Assembly: GCA_028288445.1 (NCBI GenBank)
Contig: JAQBNT010000053.1
Location: 1-46,411, forward strand
Length of the DNA stretch: 46,411 nucleotides
Source of the DNA: Hymenobacter sp.
Lineage (GTDB): Bacteria > Bacteroidota > Bacteroidia > Cytophagales > Hymenobacteraceae
Direction: 5' to 3'
The notes beneath the pieces are model-generated. The model had not been told where the DNA came from, made no database searches, and was given only the letters and a program-made list of their open reading frames with translations. Shown in pieces: positions 8,452-15,890 of the stretch. The translations under genes and the position numbers were made by a program. The number at the start of each line of letters is the position of its first letter. Position 1 is the stretch's first letter.

Positions 8452-9978
8452 ATGCTCTCCTCCTGCTCCTTCACTGCATCCAAGTTGCCTGCTGTCATCG
8501 CCCCGCCCGCCCAAATCTGGCCCCACCAGGTGCGCTACCGCGAGGGTGCCCAGGCGCTGGCCCAGGACTTGTTCGATGCCCTTGATGACGACCTGAAGCC
8601 CTTCGTGCTGCTGCTGGCCCTGCCCGCCGATGACGCACACCCCGCGCGCTGCCTTGAACCCGTGGACACCGGCCTGCCCGCCGCCGCGTTTTCCGACGCC
8701 GTAGCGCGGGGCCGCGTGAAACAGCTCACCACACCCTGGCCCTTCCCCGACCGCGACGACATAACGGCCGCCACCATCCGGCGCAAGCACCAGGGCATCG
8801 GCATTCGGGACGCCGTGCAGGAAACCCTTAATGAGATTGATGAGTTGGGCCAGTATCAGCACTTTTCCGGCTGGCCGGTGGAAATCAACGGCTATTTCGT
8901 GGTGACGGTGCTGCGTCTGCTGCGCAAGCCGCTGCGGACGTATCCGTCGTTGCAGCCGGCCCGCTACTACACCGACGGCAAGCCGCTGGCCCCGTCGCTG
9001 CTGCTGGCGGCCGTACATCGCTTCAACGAGGAAGGCGTGAAGGCCCTGAGCGAGGCCGAGCCGGGGGCAAGCATCTTCGTGCGGCCCCGCGAAAGCGAGG
9101 AGCTGCTGCGCGCCGCCGGCAAAACCTTCCTCGACACGCCCGCCCAGGCCCTGGGCCTCGACCCGGCCGTCACCAAGCTTTTTGCCACCTGCAACACCAT
9201 CAGCAGCCTGCGCTACGAGGGTGCCGAAGGCGTGGGCAAGCTGCTGCTGGCCCGCCGCGGCCACCCCAACATCGAGGAAATCTTCGCCCTCACCTGCCCC
9301 ACCGAACTCACCGACTACCGCGCCGTGCGCAAGCTGCTGGAGATGACCACGCCCGACGTGCACCTGCTCGCCGATGGTGAAAACGTGTATGCCTTGGGCA
9401 AGCAAGTGGGCCACTACGATGCCGTGCGTGAGGATTTGTTCGTCATCAGCTTCGTGACGCACTACGCCTGGGAGTTGCAACACGCCGGCCACGTCCTCAT
9501 GCGCTCGCACTACGGCCTGCCCGGCCTGCCGCGCACGCGCCTCAGCCGCACGGCCTTCCGCAAGTCGCTCAAACGCACCTTCGCCCTCACCGATGCGCCC
9601 AAAGTGGAGCGCCTCTGGGACGTGGTGCTCGAGGCCAGCCGCCAGAAGCACGGCACGCTCCTCGTCATCACCACCGAGGCCCTGGCCGAAGCCGACCGCC
9701 TTAAGCTCCAGTGCACGCTCATCGAGCCGGTACCGCTCACGCCGCTCATCACCCGCCTCGTCACCAGCATCGACGGGGCCGTGCTGCTCGACCCCGAAGG
9801 CTATTGCTACTCCATCGGCGTGATTCTCGACGGCCGCGCCTCGGGCCGGGGCGACGGCACCCGCGGCGCGCGCTACAACTCGGCCCTGCGCTACGTAGAA
9901 AGTTCCGATTATCCCTGCATCGCCATCGTGGTGAGCGAGGACGGGATGGTGGACGTTATTTCGTCGGTGCAGGAGTAG
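8452..9978 (+). CDS. DisA_N (diadenylate cyclase-type) protein with probable DACNV sensor domain
   Basis: A 508-residue soluble protein. The last 140 residues match the DAC (DisA_N) nucleotidyl-cyclase fold: SIDGAVLLDPEGYCYSIGVI with the DGA motif at 441-443 (nt 9772-9780), then GARYNSALRYVESS at 472-485 where the classic family has the RHR motif, and IAIVVSEDG. Residue Arg474 is kept while the other two RHR positions read Tyr and Asn. The N-terminal 350 residues match no enzyme I know; their start (IWPHQVRYREGAQALAQDLF) fits the probable sensor domain DACNV described next to DAC domains. If active it would make c-di-AMP or a related nucleotide. The ATG at 8452 was chosen because the upstream in-frame part overlaps the hairpin; ATG 8395 is possible. 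Confidence 0.8.
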   Translation: MLSSCSFTASKLPAVIAPPAQIWPHQVRYREGAQALAQDLFDALDDDLKPFVLLLALPADDAHPARCLEPVDTGLPAAAFSDAVARGRVKQLTTPWPFPDRDDITAATIRRKHQGIGIRDAVQETLNEIDELGQYQHFSGWPVEINGYFVVTVLRLLRKPLRTYPSLQPARYYTDGKPLAPSLLLAAVHRFNEEGVKALSEAEPGASIFVRPRESEELLRAAGKTFLDTPAQALGLDPAVTKLFATCNTISSLRYEGAEGVGKLLLARRGHPNIEEIFALTCPTELTDYRAVRKLLEMTTPDVHLLADGENVYALGKQVGHYDAVREDLFVISFVTHYAWELQHAGHVLMRSHYGLPGLPRTRLSRTAFRKSLKRTFALTDAPKVERLWDVVLEASRQKHGTLLVITTEALAEADRLKLQCTLIEPVPLTPLITRLVTSIDGAVLLDPEGYCYSIGVILDGRASGRGDGTRGARYNSALRYVESSDYPCIAIVVSEDGMVDVISSVQE

Positions 9979-10083
9979 TTGACGGGCATCGGGCGGGTGG
10001 CGCTATTCATCCTAGCCTTTCCTAAATTCCTGCTTAAATTAGATTATTAAAGCATCTTCACAACCTCTACCCCTGCGCTTAAT

Positions 10084-10266
10084 ATGACTGCCGACGAACG
10101 ATTAAGCCAACTCGAACCCTTGCTATCCAGCGCATTACGCGCACTGGACCAGCACACCAATCAGCTTAACCTGCTAACTACCGCAGTATCTGAGCAAGGC
10201 AGCAACATCATTTTTGTTCTGCGCGAGCAAGAGGCAGCAAAGTCCCGGCTGGATGGTGTGGATTGA
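10084..10266 (+). CDS. Small coiled-coil protein, first half of a possible split gene
   Basis: Sixty residues (MTADERLSQLEPLLSSALRA to SRLDGVD), with heptad-like leucines through most of the length; no family recognised. The stop at 10264-10266 overlaps an ATG (10253-10255) in the +1 frame that opens a second coiled-coil ORF. Read together, the two would make one continuous helix-rich protein of about 130 residues, so a frameshift (genuine, programmed or sequencing) or translational coupling are the options. It follows the DAC-domain gene after 105 bp of AT-rich DNA. Confidence 0.45.
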   Translation: MTADERLSQLEPLLSSALRALDQHTNQLNLLTTAVSEQGSNIIFVLREQEAAKSRLDGVD

Positions 10267-10474
10267 TTCCCTGCTTGCCAAAATGGAAACGCAACTCGGC
10301 GGTGTGAATAATAAAATTGGGGAGATGGATACGCGGTTGCGCATGGTAGACACCCAACTCACAGGGCTGAGTATCCGCTTTCTGGCCCTCGCCACCGAGC
10401 AGGGGGAAATAAAAGCTCAGTTGGGCAGTATCGACGGTAAACTAGACCAATTGCTCCAGCGGCCCAGCCAATAG
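10253..10474 (+). CDS. Small coiled-coil protein, second half of a possible split gene
   Basis: Seventy-three residues from ATG 10253 (MVWIDSLLAKMETQLGG). The sequence contains repeated heptad-type units such as IGEMDTRLRMVDTQLTGL and IKAQLGSIDGKLDQLLQ. This is the same style as the preceding ORF but in the next frame, overlapping it by 14 bases. An earlier in-frame ATG at 10214 exists but its first 13 codons lack the helical pattern. Function unknown; tail-fibre-like or cell-envelope coiled coils look similar, but nothing here supports a phage origin. It ends 7 bp before the convergent DUF4442 gene. Confidence 0.45.
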   Translation: MVWIDSLLAKMETQLGGVNNKIGEMDTRLRMVDTQLTGLSIRFLALATEQGEIKAQLGSIDGKLDQLLQRPSQ

Positions 10475-10481
10475 TTAGCCC

Positions 10482-10979
10482 TTACTTCTTCGCCCGAAAC
10501 GACCAGGTCAGCTTGAACACCGCCACCACGTCGCCGGCCTCGTCCACGCCGGTGCTGGTGCATACCACGGTGCGCCCCTCGCCGGTGGCGCGGCTCTCGG
10601 CAATGGCCTGGGCAATGAGCGGGCCATCGGGGCAGGTGAAGGCAATGAGGCCCACGGCTTTCTTCGTGAAATCGCCCTGAATGCCGACTACGAGCATCGA
10701 AACCGGCCCACCGGCCTGCACATGCATCATGGCCTGAATGCCGCTGGCCAATTCCGCCGCCATCGCCAGGCAGGCGAAATAGAGGCTCCGAAACGGATTC
10801 TGCGTAAGGTATTTGTAGCGGACGGTGACCGTGGCCGATTCCGGCGTGAGCTGCGTGAGGCGCAGGCCCGCCAGCCACGCCATGGGCAGCTTGCGCAGCA
10901 TAAACAGCCGCAGCTTCAGCGGATTCAGAACCTGGCGGCGGAAGGCGGCGGCTTGCGGGGTATCGGTGGCAGTGGTCAT
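10482..10979 (-). CDS. DUF4442 hotdog-fold protein (thioesterase-like)
   Basis: A 165-residue protein of the DUF4442 family, related to PaaI-type acyl-CoA thioesterases of the hotdog fold. The region YLTQNPFRSLYFACLAMAAELASGI corresponds to the N-x(n)-helix part that shapes the active site, and later strands (VVCTSTGVDEAGDVVAVFKL) complete the sheet. Enzyme activity has not been shown for most of this family. The ATG at 10977-10979 was chosen; upstream in-frame sequence falls in the neighbouring gene. A TACCTTCG box lies four bases before the start on the minus strand, close to the TAnnTTTG consensus. Confidence 0.8.
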   Translation of the reverse strand: MTTATDTPQAAAFRRQVLNPLKLRLFMLRKLPMAWLAGLRLTQLTPESATVTVRYKYLTQNPFRSLYFACLAMAAELASGIQAMMHVQAGGPVSMLVVGIQGDFTKKAVGLIAFTCPDGPLIAQAIAESRATGEGRTVVCTSTGVDEAGDVVAVFKLTWSFRAKK

Positions 10980-10995
10980 GGGGCGAAGGTACGTT

Positions 10996-11529
10996 TTAGT
11001 GCTTGCGCGCTTTGCCCTTCTCGTCGGCCGGGCCAGGAGTTGGGCCAGACGCGGGCCGCACCACCAGTTCCTGGTAACCAAACGTGTCGTCCTTCTCGCG
11101 CCGAAACTCCAGTTGCGGCAGCTCGCCCAGCACGATTTCGGCCGTGGTGTACACCTTGCAGCCATCCAGCAAATGCCCGCCGATGGTGCGGCCCGTACTA
11201 TCCGAAACGGCTAGGTGCAGGTGCGAGCCATTGACGGAAAGCGTACCGACCAGCGACACAATCTCAAAGTGTCCTTTGTAAACTGAGGGGCTTTCCTGAT
11301 TAGCCAGCCGCAGCGTGGCCACCGTGAGGCTGCCCACGCAGGTAATCAGGGTGCCGGCCAGGAGGTGGTTTTGCTGCGCGAAGGCCGTGAGCTGCTGGCG
11401 CAGGTCATCGCCGGGGCGCAGGCGCAAGGCGTATGTTTTCAGGGTGGAGTGTTGGGCAGCGGGCACGGGGGCCGGGGTTTGGGCCAGCGCGGAGGTGGCC
11501 AGCAGGGAGAGAAATAGGAATCGAAGCAC
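10996..11529 (-). CDS. PPC/DUF296 domain protein with signal peptide
   Basis: A 177-residue protein with a signal peptide (MLRFLFLSLLATSALAQ) followed by a PPC (plant and prokaryote conserved, DUF296) domain, about residues 30-150. Typical family strings are LRPGDDLRQQLTAF, FEIVSLVGTLS, HLHLAVSD and IGGHLLDGCKVYTTAEIVL, including the conserved histidines of the trimeric fold. In plants this domain accompanies AT-hooks; bacterial stand-alone members have no settled function. Export to the periplasm is unusual enough to note. A basic tail (KGKARKH) closes the protein. The DUF4442 gene begins 16 bp after its stop codon. Confidence 0.85.
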   Translation of the reverse strand: MLRFLFLSLLATSALAQTPAPVPAAQHSTLKTYALRLRPGDDLRQQLTAFAQQNHLLAGTLITCVGSLTVATLRLANQESPSVYKGHFEIVSLVGTLSVNGSHLHLAVSDSTGRTIGGHLLDGCKVYTTAEIVLGELPQLEFRREKDDTFGYQELVVRPASGPTPGPADEKGKARKH

Positions 11530-11570
11530 ACGGCAAGGTAACGTTGTACAACGGATTACCCCTAAAAGCC

Positions 11571-11663
11571 GCCCGTCATCCTGAGCGCAGCGAAGGACCT
11601 TATCACGTTGACACGATTCGGTCAGACGTGATAAGGTCCTTCGCTGCGCTCAGGATGACGGGC
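11571..11663. repeat. Perfect 37-bp inverted repeat, GTCATCCTGAGCGCAG family
   Basis: Arms 11571-11607 and 11627-11663 are exact inverted copies around a 19-base loop. The element lies between the start of the PPC gene and the end of the DUF4097-like gene. Perfect arms suggest a recent insertion or strong maintenance. Confidence 0.9.
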
Positions 11664-11668
11664 GGATT

Positions 11669-12952
11669 CTACTTGCTGAACCGCACCGTGCCGTAGCGCA
11701 CTTTGATGTTCACGTTGCCAGCTCCCCGCGCCGGCGCGGCGGCTCCGAAGGTGCCCAGCACGTCGCTGGTTTGCGGGCCGTTTTCCTGCGAGAGCACGCG
11801 CACCAGGTTTTTATCGACCAGCAGTTGGCCCTGCTCGGTGCTCACATCGAAGCGGAAGGCCGGAGCTTCGGCAAAGCCCAGCCGGATGGTGCTGAAACCG
11901 CCGTCGAGGTTCACCTGCCGGAAATTGGCCCCCATGTCGCGCACCACAAAATCGGGGCAGTAGCGCAGGGCCATATCCAGGGCCTCGTCGAGTTTGTCGA
12001 TGGTGAAGCGCGAGTAGCCCGACGAGCCGCGCAGGTTGCGCACGGTGCCCAGGGCCACGTCGCCGTACTTGCTGTGCACGGTCAGGTCCTGCACGGTCCC
12101 AATATCCACGTCGGAATAGTTGTTGCGCAGGTCCACCGTCGTGCCGGTATCGAGGCGCAGCTGGGCGTAGCTGGCATCGATGCTGGCGCGGCCGGCGAAG
12201 GCAATGCGGCAGTCGCCGTTGCCGATGCGGATGAGGTTGCGCGGGCCTTCGAGGCGGGCGGTGCGCAGGGTGCCATACTCCACGGCCAGCTCGGTGGGGC
12301 CGCTCACATCGCCGGCCAGGGTCACTTCGCCGAAGCTGTTGTAGATTTTCAGGGCCGTGGTGCGGGGCAGCCAGATGGTGTAGTTCACCTCGTAGCGACA
12401 GCCGCCGGCCCGGCCGCGCAGCGCGGGTCCGAACTGCGTGCTCACGGCCACGCCGCCGGTTTTGGCGTCGTAATCAAGCCACTGCACGCCCAGCGCATCC
12501 AGAATCTGGCGGGCTCCGGCGTCGTTTTCCGAGCGCGCCACCAGTTCGGCATCTACCTTGATTTCCTTTTTATTCCAGGGGTTAATCTGAACCCGGCCGT
12601 AGCGCGTGTCGAGCGAAAACGGGCGGCCGTTTTTCGGCACCGCGTAGCTGCGCACGAGGTGGCGGCGCTGCTCCACTTGCAGGCTGGCGCTGCCCTGGCC
12701 ATCGGTCTGGTCCACCAGCGGGTTTTGTGGCTGGGGCTGGGGTTGAGGGCCGTGCTCCTGCTCATCGCCAAATAGGGCGGCTTCGGCCCGGCGGGCTTCA
12801 GGGGTGAGAATATTGATGGCCACGCCGTGGCCCACTACCACCCAGCGGGTTTGGCCGTCCTGCGCCTGGGAGCTACGCGGGCTCAACAAGCCCAGCAGCC
12901 CGCCGCATAGCGCAAGAATTTGGCTTATTCGAAAACCCAGGGGCTGTTTCAT
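11669..12952 (-). CDS. Secreted DUF4097-like beta-repeat protein
   Basis: A 427-residue protein with a signal peptide (hydrophobic ILALCGGLLGLLSP, cleavage near SQAQ at about residue 31). The mature part has repeating short beta strands such as VTLAGDVSGPTELAVEYGTL, VDLRNNYSDVDIGTVQDLTV and KYGDVALGTVRNL, the pattern of the DUF4097 putative adhesin family. Its start overlaps the stop of the upstream anti-sigma-like gene by four bases (ATGA-type), so the two are translationally coupled. Together with the ECF sigma factor upstream this resembles Bacteroidota sigma/anti-sigma/adhesin operons. The role is unknown; a sensor or surface effector is possible. Confidence 0.75.
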   Translation of the reverse strand: MKQPLGFRISQILALCGGLLGLLSPRSSQAQDGQTRWVVVGHGVAINILTPEARRAEAALFGDEQEHGPQPQPQPQNPLVDQTDGQGSASLQVEQRRHLVRSYAVPKNGRPFSLDTRYGRVQINPWNKKEIKVDAELVARSENDAGARQILDALGVQWLDYDAKTGGVAVSTQFGPALRGRAGGCRYEVNYTIWLPRTTALKIYNSFGEVTLAGDVSGPTELAVEYGTLRTARLEGPRNLIRIGNGDCRIAFAGRASIDASYAQLRLDTGTTVDLRNNYSDVDIGTVQDLTVHSKYGDVALGTVRNLRGSSGYSRFTIDKLDEALDMALRYCPDFVVRDMGANFRQVNLDGGFSTIRLGFAEAPAFRFDVSTEQGQLLVDKNLVRVLSQENGPQTSDVLGTFGAAAPARGAGNVNIKVRYGTVRFSK

Positions 12953-13725
12953 TCGGCCTGGCGCCGGCTATCGGCCAGCACGTAAGAACTGGTGTTGGGG
13001 GCCGCCTGGGCCGTATTACCAAGGTTCAGTTGCCGGTCCAGAATGTCGAGGCGGATTTGCAGGTTGCGGTTCATGGCCGTGAGCACGGCATCGGGCTGCG
13101 GGTGGTGCAGCAATTGCTGTTTAAGCTCGCGGTAGCTGGAATCGAGCGACACCAACTCGTGCTGCCAGTCGGCGTTCATGGCGGCCATGCCAGGGCCGCT
13201 CAGCTGGCTCAGCTCGGTTTGGCGGCGGGCCAGCTGGTTGGTGTAGTAGGCTTCCATGCCGCGCACGGCGCGCACCAGTTGGCTATCAGCCCCGGTGGTG
13301 TGCTCGGCGGCAGTGAGGGAAAGCGGATTGCCACCCTGGTACAGGGCCGCATCGGGTTCGTTGGCAGTGGTACCGAGCGTGGCGGCGGGCGCGGCAGCCA
13401 CGGCCGTTTCGGGCGCGGCACTGCCAGATTTCCAGGCTTCGCTGGCTCCGGCGGCGAACACCAGCAGGGCCAGAGCCGCCGCTACGCCGTAGTGCTGAAA
13501 CCAGTTGGCCCGGGGGGTGGGCTGAGCCGCTGTAGCAACGGGTGCCACAAAAGCCACTTCCGATACCTCGGCCAGGCGCATGGCCGGGGTTTGGGGCGCG
13601 GGCGCGGCGGCATTGAGCTGCTCCTCCAGCGCAGCCCAAAGGTCGGGGCGCGGCTCGTGGGTGTCGAAATCGGCACGGTGCCGCTCGACGAATGTTTCGA
13701 GAGAATTATTTTTCTTGGTATCCAT
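12949..13725 (-). CDS. Anti-sigma-like single-pass membrane protein
   Basis: A 258-residue protein with a cytoplasmic N-terminal part (about residues 1-95, starting MDTKKNNSLETFVERHRADF), one membrane segment (GVAAALALLVFAAG, about 100-118) and an external part with helical Gln/Leu-rich sequence (about 180-245). Position 130 bp downstream of an ECF sigma factor gene and topology match anti-sigma factors, though no zinc-binding HxxxCxxC motif is present, so it would be a non-ZAS type. It overlaps the following DUF4097-like gene by four bases. Function is inferred from context. Confidence 0.7.
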   Translation of the reverse strand: MDTKKNNSLETFVERHRADFDTHEPRPDLWAALEEQLNAAAPAPQTPAMRLAEVSEVAFVAPVATAAQPTPRANWFQHYGVAAALALLVFAAGASEAWKSGSAAPETAVAAAPAATLGTTANEPDAALYQGGNPLSLTAAEHTTGADSQLVRAVRGMEAYYTNQLARRQTELSQLSGPGMAAMNADWQHELVSLDSSYRELKQQLLHHPQPDAVLTAMNRNLQIRLDILDRQLNLGNTAQAAPNTSSYVLADSRRQAE

Positions 13726-13855
13726 GAATGAGTAGCAGACGCACGGTTCGTCCAGGTTCAGGGCGGGCCACGGGGCTATACGAAAACCGCGGCCGGGCGA
13801 AAACGGATGAAGGGTAGTTGAGGGGGTTAAATGACTAGTGATAACGGATAAAAAC

Positions 13856-14434
13856 TTAGCTCAGGCCGCGCTGGGCGGCTAATTCGCGCAGCCGGACTCG
13901 CGCCCGGCTGTACTGTGATTTGGAAGTAGATTCGGAAATCCCCAGGATGCCGGCGATTTCAAGGTGGTCGTAGCCTTCGAGCAAATACAGGCTGAGTACC
14001 ACGCGGTAGCCGTCGGGCAGCTCCTGAATGCAGCGGCGCAGCACGTCGGCGCGGTAGTGCATATCGGCTTCGTCTTCGGGCGAATGGGCGGCGGCTTCGG
14101 CGGGCTCGTCGTGGTGCTGCTCGCCCAGCGGCACCAGTGCCAGCCGCCGCTGCCGCAGGCAGTTGATGCTTTTGTTCACCACAATCCGCTTCAGCCAGGC
14201 TCCGAACGACGAGTCGCCTTTGTAGCCGCTCAGCTCCCGAAAAGCACTTATAAACGACTCCTGGAGCACATCTTCGGCCTCGGCGTAGTCGCCGGTGATG
14301 CGCAGGGCGGCGTTAAACATGGCCTTGGAGTAGCGCCGATAGATTTCGGCCTGGGCCTGGCGGTCGTTGAGGCGGCAGCGCTCCACCAGCGGGGCGTTGA
14401 TGTCGACGTAGGCGGAGTGGGCTAGGGCTTCCAT
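13856..14434 (-). CDS. ECF-type RNA polymerase sigma factor
   Basis: A 192-residue sigma-70 family ECF factor. Region 2 (about residues 25-95) includes RRYSKAMFNAALRITGDYAEAEDVLQESF-type residues, with the characteristic DYAEAEDVLQE and FGAWLKRIVVNKSIN. Region 4 (about 125-185) includes LPDGYRVVLSLYLLEGYDHL and the helix-turn-helix IAGILGISESTSKSQYSRAR. It would direct transcription of its own operon with the anti-sigma-like and DUF4097-like genes; that is inference. It is divergent from the sulfate-reduction locus. The ATG at 14432-14434 was chosen. Confidence 0.95.
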   Translation of the reverse strand: MEALAHSAYVDINAPLVERCRLNDRQAQAEIYRRYSKAMFNAALRITGDYAEAEDVLQESFISAFRELSGYKGDSSFGAWLKRIVVNKSINCLRQRRLALVPLGEQHHDEPAEAAAHSPEDEADMHYRADVLRRCIQELPDGYRVVLSLYLLEGYDHLEIAGILGISESTSKSQYSRARVRLRELAAQRGLS

Positions 14435-14575
14435 GCAGAAAACGGGGTATTAGAAATGCTTAAGCAACCCATAGACCACGCGCCGGGTTCAGGGGTTGCA
14501 CGGCAAATTACGCGGCGAAAGCACGGCCGCCAAACCTTTGGCGCAGCCGGCAGTTTCACCTCCGCGAAACAAAAT

Positions 14576-14608
14576 TTTGGCATTTCGCATTTTCATTCTT
14601 TACATTTG
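14576..14608 (+). promoter_or_regulatory. Promoter of the sulfate-reduction locus
   Basis: TTTG at 14576-14579 and TACATTTG at 14601-14608 are separated by 21 bases, a full match to the Bacteroidota -33/-7 promoter (TTTG...TAnnTTTG). Transcription should begin near 14614, about 27 bases before the riboswitch. Confidence 0.75.
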
Positions 14609-14640
14609 CCCCAGCAACCCTCGTTTGGGGCGCTATTCAT

Positions 14641-14727
14641 TTTTATACAGAGGCGCGGAGAGACAGGCTCGACGAAACGCCGGCAACCCCCACCAGTTGG
14701 AACGGTGCCAAGTCCTGACATATAAAA
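14641..14727 (+). promoter_or_regulatory. SAM-I (S-box) riboswitch
   Basis: A compact S-box aptamer. Closing helix P1 is formed by TTTTATA (14641-14647) and TATAAAA (14721-14727). Inside are the conserved strings AGAGGCGCGGAGAGACAGGC, CGACGAAACGCCGGCAACC and GGTGCCAAGTCC in family order, with a CACC/GGTG P3-type pairing. It would bind S-adenosylmethionine and repress when SAM is plentiful. No intrinsic terminator with a U-run follows before cysH, so control is probably translational or works through the leader ORF that starts six bases after P1. Confidence 0.85.
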
Positions 14728-14732
14728 ACGCC

Positions 14733-14849
14733 GTGAGCACATTCACCAACCGCCGCCTGCACCCCACCACCCTCGCCGCTTCGCGCCGAATGTGCTGTTG
14801 CATGCCCCGTCCTCTGGCCTGTATGCTGGGGGCAATTGCTGGTTGTTGA
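14733..14849 (+). CDS. Cysteine-rich leader peptide upstream of cysH
   Basis: A short ORF runs from GTG 14733 (38 codons) or, in the same frame, from ATG 14790 (19 codons): MCCCMPRPLACMLGAIAGC. It contains three consecutive Cys codons (TGC TGT TGC, 14793-14801) plus two more, including the last codon. It begins right after the SAM riboswitch and stops 151 bases before cysH. Such composition in front of a cysteine-biosynthesis operon fits an attenuation leader that senses charged tRNA-Cys. Downstream, CCGCCG (14891-14896) can pair with either of two CGGCGG copies (14866-14871 or 14880-14885), giving mutually exclusive hairpins. No homologue or expression data can be checked here. Confidence 0.55.
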   Translation: MSTFTNRRLHPTTLAASRRMCCCMPRPLACMLGAIAGC

Positions 14850-15000
14850 ACTAGGGCTTCTCTTCCGGCGGCTGCCTAACGGCGGCCAACCCGCCGACTC
14901 CCGTTGTGGTCATTAACTCATTGCGCACAGCGTAGCGGCAACTTGTGGCCCACCACGGCCTTCCCTGGTTTTTTCTGCGGAAAAAAACACCCATCCCATC

Positions 15001-15759
15001 ATGGCATTACTCCTTGAAAGCCAGGTTAATGACCTGCGCCGTTACCTGCCCGAATGCTCGGTGCCGGAAACCCTGGCCCTGCTGGCCGACCACTTCCCCG
15101 GCCGAGTATCGTTTTCCACTTCTTTCGGCCTGGAAGACCAGATTATCACGCACTTCATCTTCGAAAACGACCTACCCATTCGGGTTTTCACGCTCGATAC
15201 GGGCCGCAATTTTCAGGAAACCTATTCGACCTGGAATAAGACCCTGCTGCGCTACGAAAAGCCCATCGAAGTCTTCGCACCCACCGGTGCGGCCATTGAG
15301 GAACTGACCCGCCAAAAAGGCCCCAACAGCTTTTACGAGAGCATCGAGAACCGGAAAGAGTGCTGCAACATCCGCAAAGTAGAGCCGCTGGGCCGCGCGC
15401 TGGCCGGCCAGCAAGTGTGGGTGACTGGCATTCGCGCCGAGCAGTCGCAGAACCGCCAGACCATGCACCCCGCTGAGTGGGACGCCGGCCACGAACTCAT
15501 CAAAGTGCACCCGCTCTTCGACTGGACCTGGGCCGAGTGCGAGGCATTTGCGCAGGCCAATGGCATCCCGGTTAACCCGCTGCACCAGAAAGGTTTCGTG
15601 AGCATCGGCTGCGCGCCGTGTACCCGGGCCATAGCGCCGGGCGAGGACTTTCGCGCCGGCCGCTGGTGGTGGGAAGATGCCGCCGCCAAGGAGTGCGGCC
15701 TGCACGCTACCGCCGCCCACCAGGGCCTCGACCCCGTGGTGGAGCGAATGCCGGGCTAG
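15001..15759 (+). CDS. cysH: Assimilatory APS reductase (CysH family)
   Basis: A 252-residue phosphoadenylyl/adenylyl-sulfate reductase that reduces activated sulfate to sulfite using thioredoxin or glutaredoxin. Seen directly: the PP-loop-type nucleotide site (STSFGLEDQI), the [4Fe-4S] ligands Cys121-Cys122 (KECCNIRK) and Cys204/Cys207 (GCAPCTRA), and the catalytic Cys232 in KECGLH. The four extra cysteines mark the APS-using branch, not the E. coli PAPS type; the absence of a cysC APS kinase in the locus agrees. It is the first structural gene of the locus, behind a riboswitch and a Cys-rich leader. Start ATG 15001. Confidence 0.97.
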   Translation: MALLLESQVNDLRRYLPECSVPETLALLADHFPGRVSFSTSFGLEDQIITHFIFENDLPIRVFTLDTGRNFQETYSTWNKTLLRYEKPIEVFAPTGAAIEELTRQKGPNSFYESIENRKECCNIRKVEPLGRALAGQQVWVTGIRAEQSQNRQTMHPAEWDAGHELIKVHPLFDWTWAECEAFAQANGIPVNPLHQKGFVSIGCAPCTRAIAPGEDFRAGRWWWEDAAAKECGLHATAAHQGLDPVVERMPG

Positions 15760-15890
15760 GCCCGAACCGATGCGCCGGCGGCCGGGCCGCTGGCGCTAAT
15801 TTCTTCCCCAAAGGCACCTTTCGCGGGCCTTATCCCACCCCCTCTTCCGGTTTTTCAATTTCGCCCGATTTTCTCGGGCCATAACTTCCT

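Noticed and set aside
10084..10474. Phage tail or lysis module
   Set aside because: Coiled-coil content alone is not evidence; no phage gene is nearby.
14880..14896. Intrinsic terminator after the first Cys leader ORF
   Set aside because: A 6-bp CGGCGG/CCGCCG hairpin exists but no T-run follows, so I treat it only as a possible alternative fold.
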